From positions 13,826,001-13,890,000 of the forward strand of contig CM073558.1 in NCBI GenBank assembly GCA_037074615.1: 64,000 bases of DNA, given 5' to 3'. Positions 36,793 to 48,476 of the stretch are shown here, piece after piece. Source of the stretch: Leucaena leucocephala (taxonomy: Eukaryota > Streptophyta > Magnoliopsida > Fabales > Fabaceae). The translations under genes and the position numbers were made by a program. The first letter of the stretch is position 1. Each line of letters begins with the position of its first letter. The notes beneath the pieces were generated by a model. That model saw nothing but the letters and a program-made list of their open reading frames with translations. It was not told the origin of the DNA and made no database searches.

Positions 36793-37857
36793 ATGTGTAA
36801 AATAGCTGAACTATTAGTGCCTTTTGAATATGAAATTGAGAGAAGACTTAGGAAACTAAAGAGAGAGTTTAGAGAATTTAGAGAAGAAGAAGCAAAATCT
36901 AGTTCCTCATCTAGTATTCCAGAGTCTGAAACTGAATTGAATATGGGTGACATTAATCATAATGGGCCTAATGGGCTTAGAGAAAATGAAATATCAATAA
37001 ACCCAGAAGATAATAGAAGTATGAGGGAAATTAATCATTCGCATGTGAATTATGATCCTTATGGTTTCTATACTGAAGAGGCTAATTTTGACATTAAAGG
37101 AGTTTTGGTTACAGCCTTACCTAAATTTTATGGTTTTACAGGAGAATGTCCACACAGGTACTTACAAACTATGCATATGATCTATTCTTCAATGAAGCCT
37201 CCAATGATCACATTAGATGACGTCTTAAGGAGATGTTTTCATTTTACCTTGTAAGGGAAGGCTAAGGAGTGGCTATACAATTTACCCACCTATTTTTCCA
37301 CTCTTACATGGGATCAGCTAAAGTCAGCATACCTTGAACATTTTTTCCCAGCTTCAAAAACCACTCGAATGAAGAAGAAAATCGTGAATATTCTGCAACA
37401 GGATAGAGAATCTCTATATGAGTTTTGGACGAGGTTTCTTAACCTGTTGGCTCGATGCCCTCACCATAACATGACCAAAGCTGATTTAGTAGATATTTTC
37501 TTTGATGGTCTACTTCCTCATAATTAGGTTTCCTTGAATGCTGCAGCAAATGGATCCTTGAGAGATAAGACTCCACAAGCAAGTTGAGAGTTGCTCCAAA
37601 AAATGGCTAATGAAGACCATCAGACAAGGGATCCAAGGAGAATGCCCATATCTTCTTCGGGTAATTCAAAAGAGATCTTAGTAGAAATAGCATTCTTAGG
37701 AAACAGAATGGAGAAGATGATGAATTTGGTTGAAAGAGAGTTGTATTCCACAAAACATGTTCATGTAGTGGATACCTCACAAGCCTTAGTTACAGGATGT
37801 GAATCATGCGGTTCTATGATGCATGCTACTAGTACATATAACAAACAGTATGAATAA
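36793..37857 (+). pseudogene. Athila-1 gag (capsid) relic
   Basis: Structural capsid protein of an Athila gypsy element. The recognisable core runs from ALPKFYGFTGECPHRYLQTM (about 37112) through KEWLYNLP (37264), LKSAYLEHFFPASKTTRMKK, a YEFWTRFLNLLARCPHH block and DLVDIFFDGLLPHN. It has the W-L-Y-x-L-P and E-x-F-F-P-A spacing of Athila capsids. Three in-frame stops (37252-37254, 37525-37527, 37585-37587) kill it, yet the frame is otherwise continuous to 37857, so the decay is mainly point mutation. An acidic and serine-rich N-terminal part (ESETELNMGD) precedes the core. A CCHC zinc finger was not seen. Confidence 0.85.
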
Positions 37858-37984
37858 GTGGTAGCAATGTATCAAGGGAGAGACACTAAGATTGTCTTTC
37901 AAAAGGTTTATTGAGTGATCTTTCAAGATCCTAAGATTGTCTGGAAGCTGGAAGTGCACTGATTGAAGAAGGGCCGAATTTCAG

Positions 37985-38290
37985 TGACCAAAGGTTGCGA
38001 CCAAATGGCCTCTCTGTCGTGACTGAACATTAACCTGAGATCCACTATGAATCTGAGTCGTGACCAAATAGTTTCAAGGTTATGACACAAAAGCCCAGAG
38101 ACTTCCAGTCACAACTTGAAGATGAAGATATCCCAACTAAAATCAATCTGCGAGGGAGAGCCTTTCTGCGACCACAAGTCGCGACTAAAAGATGAAAAGG
38201 TCATGACACAAGGTTCCAGAGACATACCCTATCAACTGAAGTCGTGAGGAGAAGAACAAAGGTCTCGACCAGAAACGCCAGGCGCAACTA
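37985..38290 (+). repeat. GTCGCGAC/GTCATGAC repeat region in Athila-1
   Basis: Repeated blocks of a GTCGTGACC-like motif and a GTCATGACACAAGGTTCCAG-like motif, about 40-70 bp apart. Probably an old tandem array. No open frame crosses it. Confidence 0.6.
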
Positions 38291-38328
38291 GAAAACCCCA
38301 TACTCCTTCAGCTCCACACGCTACTGTT

Positions 38329-38652
38329 TTGGTTAAAGGGCTAATACATTCTAACTCTTCTCAACCTCATTATCATTATAAAATTACATCTCATAACTTA
38401 AGGTTTTTGAAAGATCTAATCTCTAATAATGATACAGGTATAGAAAAGAATGATCCCAAGTACATTGCAGCCGTAGACCAACCTCAGCTTGGCGTGACAC
38501 TTAGGGAAGCGCATTATAAATTGGAGGGCCTACACAAGCTAGAGAAGAGCAACTACAGGAAATATATGAAGGAGGCAAAGGAATTATTTCCCAAGTCTGT
38601 TGTTGCGACATGCCAACCACAGTTGGGTAAGTTCAAGTTTAAACAGGGATAA
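38329..38652 (+). other. Unassigned open frame, 107 codons, in Athila-1
   Basis: An uninterrupted frame just before the nested insertion point. It has a basic, lysine-rich C-terminal half (LEGLHKLEKSNYRKYMKEAK) and no domain I recognise. It opens with an alternative codon rather than ATG near its N-terminus. Position suggests it is part of the Athila-1 internal region between gag and pol. It is not called as a gene. Confidence 0.3.
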
Positions 38653-38660
38653 TTCAAGAT

Positions 38661-39030
38661 GGGTGTCACATCCTTTTTTTCCACCTCAATTATACTCATT
38701 CATAAGTCATTGGAACCAATTACATAGCCTTTTGATTTAGAAACCTTCATTTTCAAGAGATAACTCTCGGGTATTGTTCACTTTCACTATTTATTTGGTA
38801 ATTCCAGAACATGTACCCTAATTTAAAAATTCATAAGTAATTGTAGAAAAATATAAATAATGTGATTCCAATTTCTAATGAAAGCTCTTTCATATATCTT
38901 TGAGGAACTACATATAAATTGACTGTTCTTAATCTCTACTTTTGTCCATCCCTTGACCCAGACTGAGTAATTCACTCTCCACAGCTTTCTTCAGACTAAT
39001 ATGGTTAACATTATCTGTTTTTAACAAAGA
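38661..39030 (+). repeat. TGTAACATCC-family LTR fragment in Athila-1
   Basis: It starts TGTCACATCC at 38661. It then carries GGGTATTGTTCAC, TTTGGTAATTCCAGA, a CATAAGTAATTGTAGAAAAA-type segment and a CTCTTTCATATATCTTTGAGG segment, in the order seen in the LTR at 48942. The copy loses resemblance after about 38960, and its 3' end was not found. Confidence 0.65.
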
Positions 39031-39159
39031 AGGCTAGGGTTGACTAGTACCAAGAACACCACACTGATCTTTCTCTATAAAGTCACATATTCCTGGACTT
39101 TAGGAATAGACAGGAGCTATCATAAACTCTAACTGGATGTCTGAATTAAGGGACTGTGA

Positions 39160-39597
39160 TATTAGTCATAACAACTCTGTCCTCAAACTCCGGTAGAGGA
39201 GGAATAATATATAGTCTACCCATAATCCAGTACCAGTACTCAGCTTCCTCAGCCATAATCTGTCCTCTCATCGGAGGAATAGAGCTTATATAAGGGTAAG
39301 AGGGAACTCCAGCAAACTCATACCATGTAGAGTCACTAGACTCAACATCATTTCTTAAATACTGGCTTCAAGCTGAATCTCTACATAACCACCATGCTAT
39401 AGGTTTGAGCTTATAGAAACATCTATGGAACATCCTACTGTAGACTTCCCAGACTGATCCCCTATACTCTCATCTGAACTCTCTTCATGGTCTAAGGGAT
39501 GATCAAAATCTGGATGTACACCATGTCCATACATCACTACTGGCCTGGGGTCTCCCTTATTAACTGAAGCATCTGACTTAACTTTATGAAATCTCAT
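39160..39597 (-). pseudogene. Broken acidic-protein fragment of unknown family
   Basis: A 66-codon minus frame (39597-39397) reads MRFHKVKSDASVNKGDPRP..., then HPLDHEESSDESIGDQSG and STVGCSIDVSISS. It continues after a stop in the same frame, and after a frameshift reads STWYEFAGVPSYPYISSIPP and AEEAEYWYWIMGRLYIIPPL to about 39160. Residue use looks like real protein: acidic, with aromatic clusters and few rare repeats. It sits between an LTR fragment and the truncated Copia-2 5' LTR, opposite to both. I do not recognise it. It may be an accessory ORF of a retroelement or a captured gene piece. Confidence 0.4.
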
Positions 39598-39704
39598 ATC
39601 TATTCCTGCAATCTTTGCTTAATTAAGCAATGCTAATTATCCCAATACACACCCTACCTTAACAAAATACTTACTGTTTAGGGTTAAGGTATGGAAATAA
39701 TTCT

Positions 39705-40185
39705 AAAATCCAATTCGGTTGAGAAAAATGCAGAGCATCCTATATATCCGATTTTAGGAGCTACGTTTTGAACACAACACATAACACAAAAGGGGCCGAA
39801 CGGAATCTGCAAAAGGTTTGCAGATAAGAAACTGCTGAAGTAGAGATGGAGAGGACAAACTCTTGAGAAAGCCTTAGAGGGACAGGAGACGCTAGCACGT
39901 TGTTTGTGGTTGGAACGCTATTCGTGTGGATACCAGTAGAGGAAGACGACCTGAGGAGTCGACTTCTTGTGATCAAAAGGAGAGCACGAGCCACGGAGAG
40001 AAGCTGTGGACATCTCCTTACGATCGGAAAGAGATCACCAGCCGCGGAGAGAAGCTGTGGAAGTCGCTGAGGCACACTAAGGGTAATGCTTCTTCCCACT
40101 TGACTTAAACACATACGGTAGATCCTGGCAAGGAATGGAAAAATTTTTAAATTAATTTTCGCTGCGTGTCTTCCAATTCCTTACA
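39705..40185 (+). repeat. Copia-2 5' LTR, last 480 bp only
   Basis: It aligns with the Copia-1 LTR from the AAATCCAATTCAGTTGAG block to the end (CCAATTCCTTACA). It retains the TATA-like CCTATATATCCG at 39748-39759 but lacks about 1.25 kb of U3. Upstream sequence is unrelated. The frames 39761-40114 and 39926-40108 are LTR sequence and recur in the 3' LTR. Confidence 0.85.
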
Positions 40186-40186
40186 G

Positions 40187-40199
40187 TGGTATCAGAGCC
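40187..40199 (+). promoter_or_regulatory. Copia-2 primer-binding site (initiator tRNA-Met)
   Basis: TGGTATCAGAGCC follows the LTR end by one base, identical to Copia-1. Confidence 0.92.
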
Positions 40200-40467
40200 A
40201 TGCTGTTTTTGTTTAAGTTAGGCTTGATTGTTGATTGATATGATATGTGTTAGTCATAGCCGATCATATAATATGCGTTTTATGTATGACATATAAGGAA
40301 TCCGTGGTATGTATGACATAAAAGGAATCTAAAAGGGAATTGAAATCGGTGGTGATACGCTTTGATTTGATCAATTAACATAGATGGGGTCTAAGAAAAT
40401 CGAATGCAGATTCATGATTATTTATGAAACAAAATTTTTCTTCTCGAGGCGCTGCCCCTAGACCCCG

Positions 40468-40487
40468 CCCGCTAACCGTCTAGCGGG
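40468..40487 (+). other. GC-rich hairpin in Copia-2 leader
   Basis: CCCGCTA and TAGCGGG form a perfect 7-bp stem around ACCGTC, within a GC-rich block of an otherwise AT-rich leader. Matches 2170-2189 in Copia-1. Confidence 0.55.
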
Positions 40488-41374
40488 ACCACCGTGGCTA
40501 CCTGTTTGTAGCGCAACATATCCATAACATATGTTATTTGGTGAATATTTTAGATATGAAACATTAATTACCCTTGAATTAAATCTGAATATTGATTCTT
40601 GAATGTTTGGGTATGGTGAACAATATGGCTCTAGATTGCAAGTGTTGTAATTTTTAAATACGGCCTGCGTGTCGTGCCTTCCTCTATATACTCTTAATGT
40701 ACCTTCTCTTCTCATCTCACTCCCCTCGAATGTTAAAAGAGGTTTCTATATGTAATTTCCCTTTTCTTACTAGAGAGCTCCTCTCATTGGCTTGAGGGGA
40801 GTTAGGATAGGTGAGCCATATTGTATCACGTTTAGATTATGCGTATTATGATTATATCAGCACATGCATATTACTTGTATGAGATATAAACTGAGAAACA
40901 TGTGTTTTTTATAAACCAGATAGTTAAATTAGGCCCTCTAAATGAAATCTTAAGTCATGATGCCGTCAATTTATGAACACTTATCAAAACCTCGATCGCT
41001 CAATTGTCAACTTCACCAAAGTGGGTGCTTTTGAGTTATCTTGGGGAGATAAGCAAGAGTAATGATGCTACTCTCACATGTTTATTATTGTTTGACTTAA
41101 TTGAGATTAACAAAATGGTTTTGGGTCTCAAGGCATTAGATGGGATTAAAAACATGCCAGATCATATGATGATAGAATCCCATAAACATCTAAGAGTTAC
41201 ATTTGATGTAATTGGTAAAGGTGTTACCTACCTAAATAACTTAATTTAAGTGTCCTGCCAAAGCGGACTTAAGTTTAAGCCAAATATGGATCTTAGCCCA
41301 CTAACTAATGCATTGAGGGTTATTTATTTAGTGGGAGATTGCTAATTGAATTGCATATTTTTAATTGTAGAATC

Positions 41375-44300
41375 ATGACGACTAGTAATACTGCTACATT
41401 ATCGCTGTGATCTGTCCTTGAGAAGGACAAACTTAATGGGACAAACTTTCTTGACTGGTTTAGGAACTTGAGAATTGTTCTCAAGCAGGAAAGAAAGGCG
41501 CATGTCCTAGATCAACCCATTCCTGAGGAGCCAGCGGCCAATGCTCCTAGAGCTCAGAGAGATGCTTACACGAAGCATAAGGAAGACTCTGTCGATGTGG
41601 GATGCTTGATGCTAACCACCATGGTTCCAGAGCTCCAAAGAGATCTCGAACACATGGAGGCTTATGAGATGATTGTACATCTCAAGGAAATGTTCCAGCA
41701 ACAGGCAAGGCAAGAGAGGTATGAGACCATTAAGGCCTTACATTCCTGCAAGATGGCTGAAGGTGCATCAGTCAGTACTCATGTCTTAAAGATGAAAGGG
41801 TACATTGATCATCTTGAAAGGCTTGGATTTCCCATGAGCCAGGAGTTAGCTACGGATTTGATCTTGAACTCACTCCCAGAAAGTTATGACCAGTTTGTCA
41901 TGAACTACAACATGAATAACATGGAGAAATCTATTTCTGAATGGCATGGGATGCTTAAAACTGCTGAGCCGAGTCTTAAGAAGAAGCCCAGTGCTGTTTT
42001 GATGGTTCAGAAAGGAAAGGGTATGAAAAAGAAAGGCAAAGGCAAGGGGAAGGGTCATGGCTCATCAGGTAAGACCAAAGAGTCAGGCAAGCCCGAAACC
42101 AAGCCTGCACCAAAGAAGGCAAAGCCTTCTAAGGAAGGAGTCTGCTTCTTCTGCAATGAACCTGGTCATTGGAAGAGGAATTGCAAACTCTACCTCGAAG
42201 ATCTGAAAAAGAACAAGAAGGATAGTAGGGCTATCGCTTCAGGTATTTATGTTATAGACATTCATCTTTCTACTTCCACTTCATGGGTATTAGATACTGC
42301 ATGTGGTTCTCACATTTGTACAAATGTTCAGGGACTAAAGGACAGTAGGAAGCTGAAAAAGGACGAGGTTGACCTACGAGTTGGAAACAGAGCAAGGGTT
42401 GCTGCGTTAGCTGTAGGCACTTATGAATTAGTTCTGCCTACTGGGCTTTTGTTAGTTTTAAACAATTGCTATTATGTTCCTACTTTAAGTAGTAACATTG
42501 TTTCACTTTCTTATTTGGATAAGGAAGGTTTCACTTCCATTGCTGGGAATAGTAGATGTTATATTTATCGTAATGATGTTTTCTATGCTCATGGTGATTT
42601 GCATGTTGATCATTACATATTAAATTTGGAACAACCTAATCATGGAAATATCTATAACATAACCGCCAAAAGGGTCAAACCGAATGATTTGAATCCGACA
42701 TACCTCTGGCACTATCGTCTGGGCCACATAAATGAGAAACGCATTTCCAAACTCCATCAAGATGGATTTCTAAACTCATTTGATTTTGAATCATATGACA
42801 CTTGCGAGTCTTGCTTGTTAGGAAAGATGACAAAGTCACCCTTCACTGGGCACAGTGAGAGGGCCACTGATTTATTGGGCCTCATACATACAGATGTGTG
42901 TGGACCGATGAACACAAATGCCAGAGGAGGTTATTCGTACTTCATAACATTCATAGATGATTTCAGCAGATATGGGTACATATATCTGATGAAACATAAA
43001 TCTGAGTCTTTTGAAAAGTTTAAGATATTTCAAAATGAAGTACAAAACCAGCTTGGCAAAACAATTAAAGTCCTTTGATCTGATTGGGGTGGTGAATATT
43101 TGAGCCAACAATTCATTGATCATCTTAGGAGTTGTGGGATAGTCTCACAATTGACTCCTCTAGGGACACCACAATGGAATGGCATTTCTGAACGGAGGAA
43201 TCGAACACTATTAGATATGGTTCGATCTATGATGAGTCAAACATATCTTCCACCCTCTTTTTGGGGCCATGACCTAGAGACAGCTGCGTTCACACTCAAT
43301 CATGTTCCATCTAAGGCAATTGAAAAGACTCCGTATGAGATATAGATTGGGAGGACACTTAGTTTGTCTTTCCTCAAGATTTGGGGATGCGAGGTCTATG
43401 TTAAGCAGCAAGCCTCAGACAAATTAGCGCCCAAATCCTCAAAGTACCTTTTTGTGGGATATCCTAAGGAAACCAAGGGATACTATGTCTACAACCCTGC
43501 TGATAACAAAGTGTTTGTTGTCAGAAATAGTATCTTTCTCGAACGAGAATTTATCTCTAAAATAATCAGTGGGAGAAAGGTATACCTCGAAGAAGTTCAA
43601 GAGCCACAAGACACCATAAAATTGCAGATGGAAAATAAAGAAGACTCACAACAAGTTATTGAGACTCCTCAAGTCACGCAAGGTCCACGAAAATCTAATA
43701 GGACACGACTTTAGCCTCAGAGATATGGATTTCTGATTTCTGACAGTCGTGATATGTTGCTCATTGAGCATAATGAGCCAACTACCTATCGAGAAGCTAT
43801 AGTGGGACCAAACTCTGAAAAATGGCTTAATGCCATAAAGTCTGAGATACAATCCATGAACGACAATCAGGTTTGGACCTTAGTCGACCCACCTGAAGGT
43901 GTAAAAACTGTCGGGTGCAAGTGGGTTTTTAAGGAGAAAACTAACATGGATGGCAATATAAATGTCTTTCAAGGCACGACTGGTTGCAAAAGGATTTACT
44001 CAAACTCATGGTGTGGACTATGATGAGACCTTTTCCCTAGTTACAATGGCCAAATCAATCAGAATCCTCTTTGCCATAGCAGCATATTATGACTATGAAA
44101 TATGGCAGATGGACGTCAAGACAACCTTCCTTAATGGAAAGCTCCTTGATGATGTGTACATGACACAACCTGAAGGGTTTGTGCGTTCCGAGGACTCTGG
44201 TAAAGTATGCAAGCTTCAAAGGTCTATTTATTGATTGAAGCAAGCCTCTCAGAGTTGGAATCATCGTTTTGATGAAGTAGTCAAAGAATTTGGATTTCTT

Positions 44301-45341
44301 CAAAATATTGATGAACCTTGTGTGTACAAGAAGGTTAGTGGGAGCACATTTGTGTTTTTGGTACTCTATGTCGATGACATCTTACTTATTGGAAATGACA
44401 TTCCTACCTTGCAGATTGTCAAGTCTTGGTTAGGAAAGTCTTTCTCGATGAAAGACTTGGGTGAAGCCACCTACATCCTAGGAATCAGGATCTATAGAGA
44501 TAGATCTAAAAGACTTCTAGGACTCAGTCAGAGTACATACATAGACAAAACACTGCATAGGTTCAGTATGCACGAATCAAAGAGGGATTTCATACCCATG
44601 TCTCATGGTATTCACCTCAGCAAAGATCTGTGTCCTAGTACATCTGATCAGCGAGGTCGCATGAGTAAAGTTCCATATGCCTCGGCCATAGGATCTATCA
44701 TGTATGCCATGTTTTGTACTCGACCAGATATCTCGTTTGCCTTAAGTATGACTAGCAGATATCAACAGGACTCTAGTGAGGGCCATTGAACTGCTGTCAA
44801 GAATATCCTTAAGTACTTAAGAAGGACTAAGGACTTATTTTTGGTCTATGGTGGATTGGATGACGAACTCTGTGTAACTGGTTACACAGATGCGAGTTTC
44901 CAAACTGACCAGGACAACCAAATATCACAGTCTGGATATATATTCCTCCTCGATAATAGAGCAGTAAGCTGGAAGAGCTCTAAGCAGGGCACTGTAGCAA
45001 ATTCTACAACGGAAGCTGAGTATATAGCAGCATATGATGCAGTTAAGGATGCCGTTTGGTTCAGGAAGTTCATCACAGAACAAGGGGTGATACCTACCAT
45101 CTCAGATCCAATAACTTTGCTTTGTGACAATAGCGGTACCATTGCATAGGCCAAAGAGTCTAGGTCACATCAAAGGACCAAGCATATACTCAGGCGATTT
45201 CATCTCATCAGAGAAATCAATGATAGAGGTGATATAAAAATATGCAAAGTAGCAGGAGAAGATAATGTTGCTAATCCTCTAACAAAGCCGCTTGTGCAGG
45301 CAAAGCATGAGCGTCATGTTAGGTCAATAGGAATTAGTTAA
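41375..45341 (+). pseudogene. Copia-2 gag-pol polyprotein, all domains present, multiple stops
   Basis: The single copia polyprotein: gag, zinc knuckle (CFFCNEPGHWKRNC, 42143), protease (DTACGSH, 42293), pre-integrase GHINEKR (42721), integrase (IHTDVCGPM, FIDDFSRYGY, then the E in SERRNR), reverse transcriptase (ARLVAKGFTQTHGVDYDETF; catalytic LYVDDILL, about 44365) and RNase H (GYTDASF, STTEAEYIA). In-frame stops: 41408-41410, 43076-43078, 43343-43345, 43712-43714, 44232-44234, 44787-44789, 45147-45149. A frameshift of one base falls at about 43945-43970. At 41408 Copia-1 still has CGA where this copy has TGA, so that stop arose by C-to-T at a CpG. Natural end TAA at 45339-45341. Confidence 0.95.
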
Positions 45342-45363
45342 ATTAATGATTGTACCAAGTGTA

Positions 45364-45373
45364 AGTGGGAGGT
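45364..45373 (+). promoter_or_regulatory. Copia-2 polypurine tract
   Basis: AGTGGGAGGT immediately precedes the 3' LTR and is the expected plus-strand primer. Confidence 0.75.
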
Positions 45374-47153
45374 TGTTGGAAATTGTGCCCTAGGGGCCAA
45401 TCATTATCTTATAAACATTGTTGATTTATGAATTTATTAATTGTGTTACCATATTATTTGCATGTTTACTGTGATGACCATCCTTGGATAACTCATGATC
45501 TTATCCTAAATGTCCCTGGTCAGTCATCTATGTGGGAGCAGAGATAAACTAAGACCAGTATGACTTTGAAGATGTATAAAGATATAAATCAAAGTCATAG
45601 GCACATGTAAGAGTACAAGGTGTTGGACTGACCCGCTATGAGAGAGTTGCATGGGTTAAGTCATAAGCTTCTCTCATATACAACCATGTCACTATGCCTT
45701 TTGACCTAAGATCATCATGGATTCCTACATGACAAATGCTCAGCTTTGACCTAGTCAAAAGTCACTTTTGACCGAGTGATCATAAAGACTATGTTCGGGC
45801 TTAGTGGTTTTTCGTGCGGAGGAATGTGAATGGTCAAGATGAAATTTGTCCCTCACATTCGTAGAGAGATATTATTGGGCCCCTCGATGAGTGAGCTTAA
45901 GAAATGTATGGCTATACTGTAATGGAAAGGTAGTTCAATTTCTATAGTTAGACTACTCAGGGATCGAGAAAGTAATGGTCAGAAATAGGAGGATGACATT
46001 CTCCATGCCTCATCCATGACCAAAATATCGTGTGACAAAAGGTACATGATATGGTTGTATAAAAGGTTATTTCGTTCATTGATCCTCATATGATTTGGGT
46101 AGTCGTGATGTCTTGCTAGAGACCGCTTGTGACTTGTGAGTCAGTATAGTAAATGGCCCACTGTCAACTTCATATAGGCTTACAGGGTCGCACACAAAAT
46201 AGTCCAACACGAGCTATGATGTCCAGATTCATTGAATCTAAGACATGTCCTGATTCAATGAATATAAGACATGTCCAGATTCAATGAATGATCCAGGGTG
46301 GATGTATATATTTATTTATATTTATATTCGTATATATATATATTATATATAAGAGATATTTACAAGATTTTATTTATAAGGATAAATTAAATCTCTGTCA
46401 CGTTTGAATTTGAAATTCAAATTGATATGATATCTCATATAAGAGATATTTACAAGATTTAATTTACAAGGATAAAATTAAATCTCTATCACGTTTGAAT
46501 TTGAAATTTAAATTGATATGATATCTCAAATTTGATTTATGTGAATAAATCAAATGTAATTTCGTCTTATCTTTATTTTAAATTAAATAAATGGGTGAAT
46601 TAAATCTGTGGTACGGATTTAATACAAACACCATTTATTTAATTAGTTTCTTATCAAATTATACAATATATGATATTGTATTAATTTCAGAATTAATATA
46701 AGATTAATTCCAAAAATCCAAGTCTGTGGTAACACGCATAGCATCCGATATATATGATATTTAGGAGCTACAATTGGGACAAAAAAAAGGGTGAATGGGA
46801 ATCCGTAAAAATGTTTGCAGATAAGAAACTGCCAAAATAGAGACGGAGAGGACGAATTCTTGAGTAAGCCCTGGAGGGACAGGAGGTGCTAGCACGTCGT
46901 TCGTGGTTGGAACGCTGTTCGTGTGGATACCAGTAGAGGAAGCCGACCTGAGTCGTTGACTTCTTGCGATCGAAAAGAGATCACGAGCCACAGAGAGAAG
47001 TTGTGGATGTCGCAACCAGAAGCTAAGAAAGTCGCAACTAAATACTGAGGGTAATACTTCTTTCCACTTGACTTAAACACATACGGTAGATCCTGGGAGG
47101 GAATAGAAAAATTTTTAAGTTAATTTCTGCTGCGTGTTTTCCAATTCCTTTCA
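45374..47153 (+). repeat. Copia-2 3' LTR (1780 bp)
   Basis: It starts TGTTGGAAATTGTGCCC and ends CCAATTCCTTTCA. Colinear with the Copia-1 LTR. It carries two rather than three copies of the 90-bp repeat, and has a duplication of a GACATGTCC(A/T)GATTCAATGAAT block at about 46220-46290. Confidence 0.93.
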
Positions 47154-48476
47154 CCTGTGACATTTGGTCATGACCTTTACTGTTCTATGTCGTGACCAAT
47201 GTTTGAAAAATGTCCAATTATCTTGTTTTTGCCTTGTGCAAAGTTGTAGAGAAGAACCCTTTTTGAACTACTAAAATTTTTTCACAAATAATTCATTATT
47301 CCCTTATTTCAAAACCTTTTTAGCTCCTAGAAACAATTGGCCCACTTGATTTTTTTTTGAAAAATCTTGGAAATTGAATTTGAAAACATCTAAGCCCCTA
47401 CTGTTAGATTTGAATTATTACATGGTTCTATGTGATTACTTTGAAACTTATAAATCATCATTTAAGAGGGTTTTCAGTTGTTATGTGTTTTAATGCCTAG
47501 TGAATGATGAATATTGTTTGAGACTTTAGCTTATGAGCAATCTAGATCAAAACCTTTGTTGGAAGGATTCTCAGCCTTAAATTCTATATTGAGTGATTAT
47601 TCAATTAGTTTATATTCCCTAGAACTTGCTTAGCTTTGTGTTTAGAATTACTTGCGCATTTATTAATTGAACATGATAGAGGCATTCTTTCTAAACCTTT
47701 TTATCCCAAACATAAGCTCACTACATATTATATCCTTAGTCACCCCTTTTGAGCTAATTACTTTTTCTTTTCACCATTCTTATATAAAGTCATATGTGCA
47801 TGAACATCATCTTGAAATAAAATTTTTTATTCATTTCAAAAATTCATCATTGTTGTGTTATTGTACTGCAGCTCCCATGAACATGGTGCCAAATAAAAGA
47901 AGAAGAGAAAAAGAGGCATATTGCACTAAAAACAAAAGAAAACAAAAGAAAGGGGGAGAGGGCACCTTTATAAATTCTTATTAGCACAATTACCACAGCT
48001 ACATCCCTAGAGACATGAATTCATACTACATATTTGTTGTTGAATGCATATAGTACTTTCTATTCTTCACATTTCATTCCATGTGGCCCATCTCCATCAT
48101 TTCAACCCTAAAAGACCTCTTGATTCCTTGCATAAGTGCTATATAGTTGCTAAGATTTAGTGTCATTACAAGCATATGGTAGGGTGTTTTCCAATTTGAA
48201 TCTAAGTGAAAGAACCCTAACAATGAGAGGAAATAGGGAGCTAAACATTTATACTCTTTGAGAGGATCTATTGCGCTTATAGAGTTGAGGTTGATTTCAC
48301 TTAGTAGTTGATTGCTTGGCATTGCTCATATTATCACCTTTGCATTCCCAAAAGATGATAACTTATTTGTTTTCAAGGTACACTATGGATTATGTTGTTA
48401 TCTTGAATTTAATAGTGTTGTTCTAGGTGTGATCATTTCTTTGTCTAAGAGTACAAAGATTCAAGTGTGGGGGAAT
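47154..48476 (+). mobile_element. Athila-1 3' internal (non-coding) region
   Basis: It resumes with GTCATGACC/GTCGTGACC motifs, then the segment shared with Athila-2 (47490-47770 with 14620-14900). A polypurine tract AAGTGTGGGGGAAT (48463-48476) abuts the 3' LTR. The 105-aa frame at 47667-47984 and the 82-aa minus frame at 48074-48322 have no recognisable domain and no counterpart in Athila-2. Confidence 0.75.

Larger units (their letters stand above)
39705..47153 (+). mobile_element. Copia-2: Ty1/copia element with truncated 5' LTR
   Basis: Same family as Copia-1. It has the last 480 bp of the 5' LTR, a primer site, leader, one gag-pol frame, polypurine tract and full 3' LTR. The missing U3 of the 5' LTR means no target-site duplication can be matched. 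The right flank (47154) is Athila-1 sequence. Every coding domain is present but broken by stops. Confidence 0.93.

Noticed and set aside
47667..47984. 105-codon frame in Athila-1 3' region
   Set aside because: Not conserved in Athila-2 at the equivalent place; basic low-complexity C-terminus. An envelope-like gene could not be supported.
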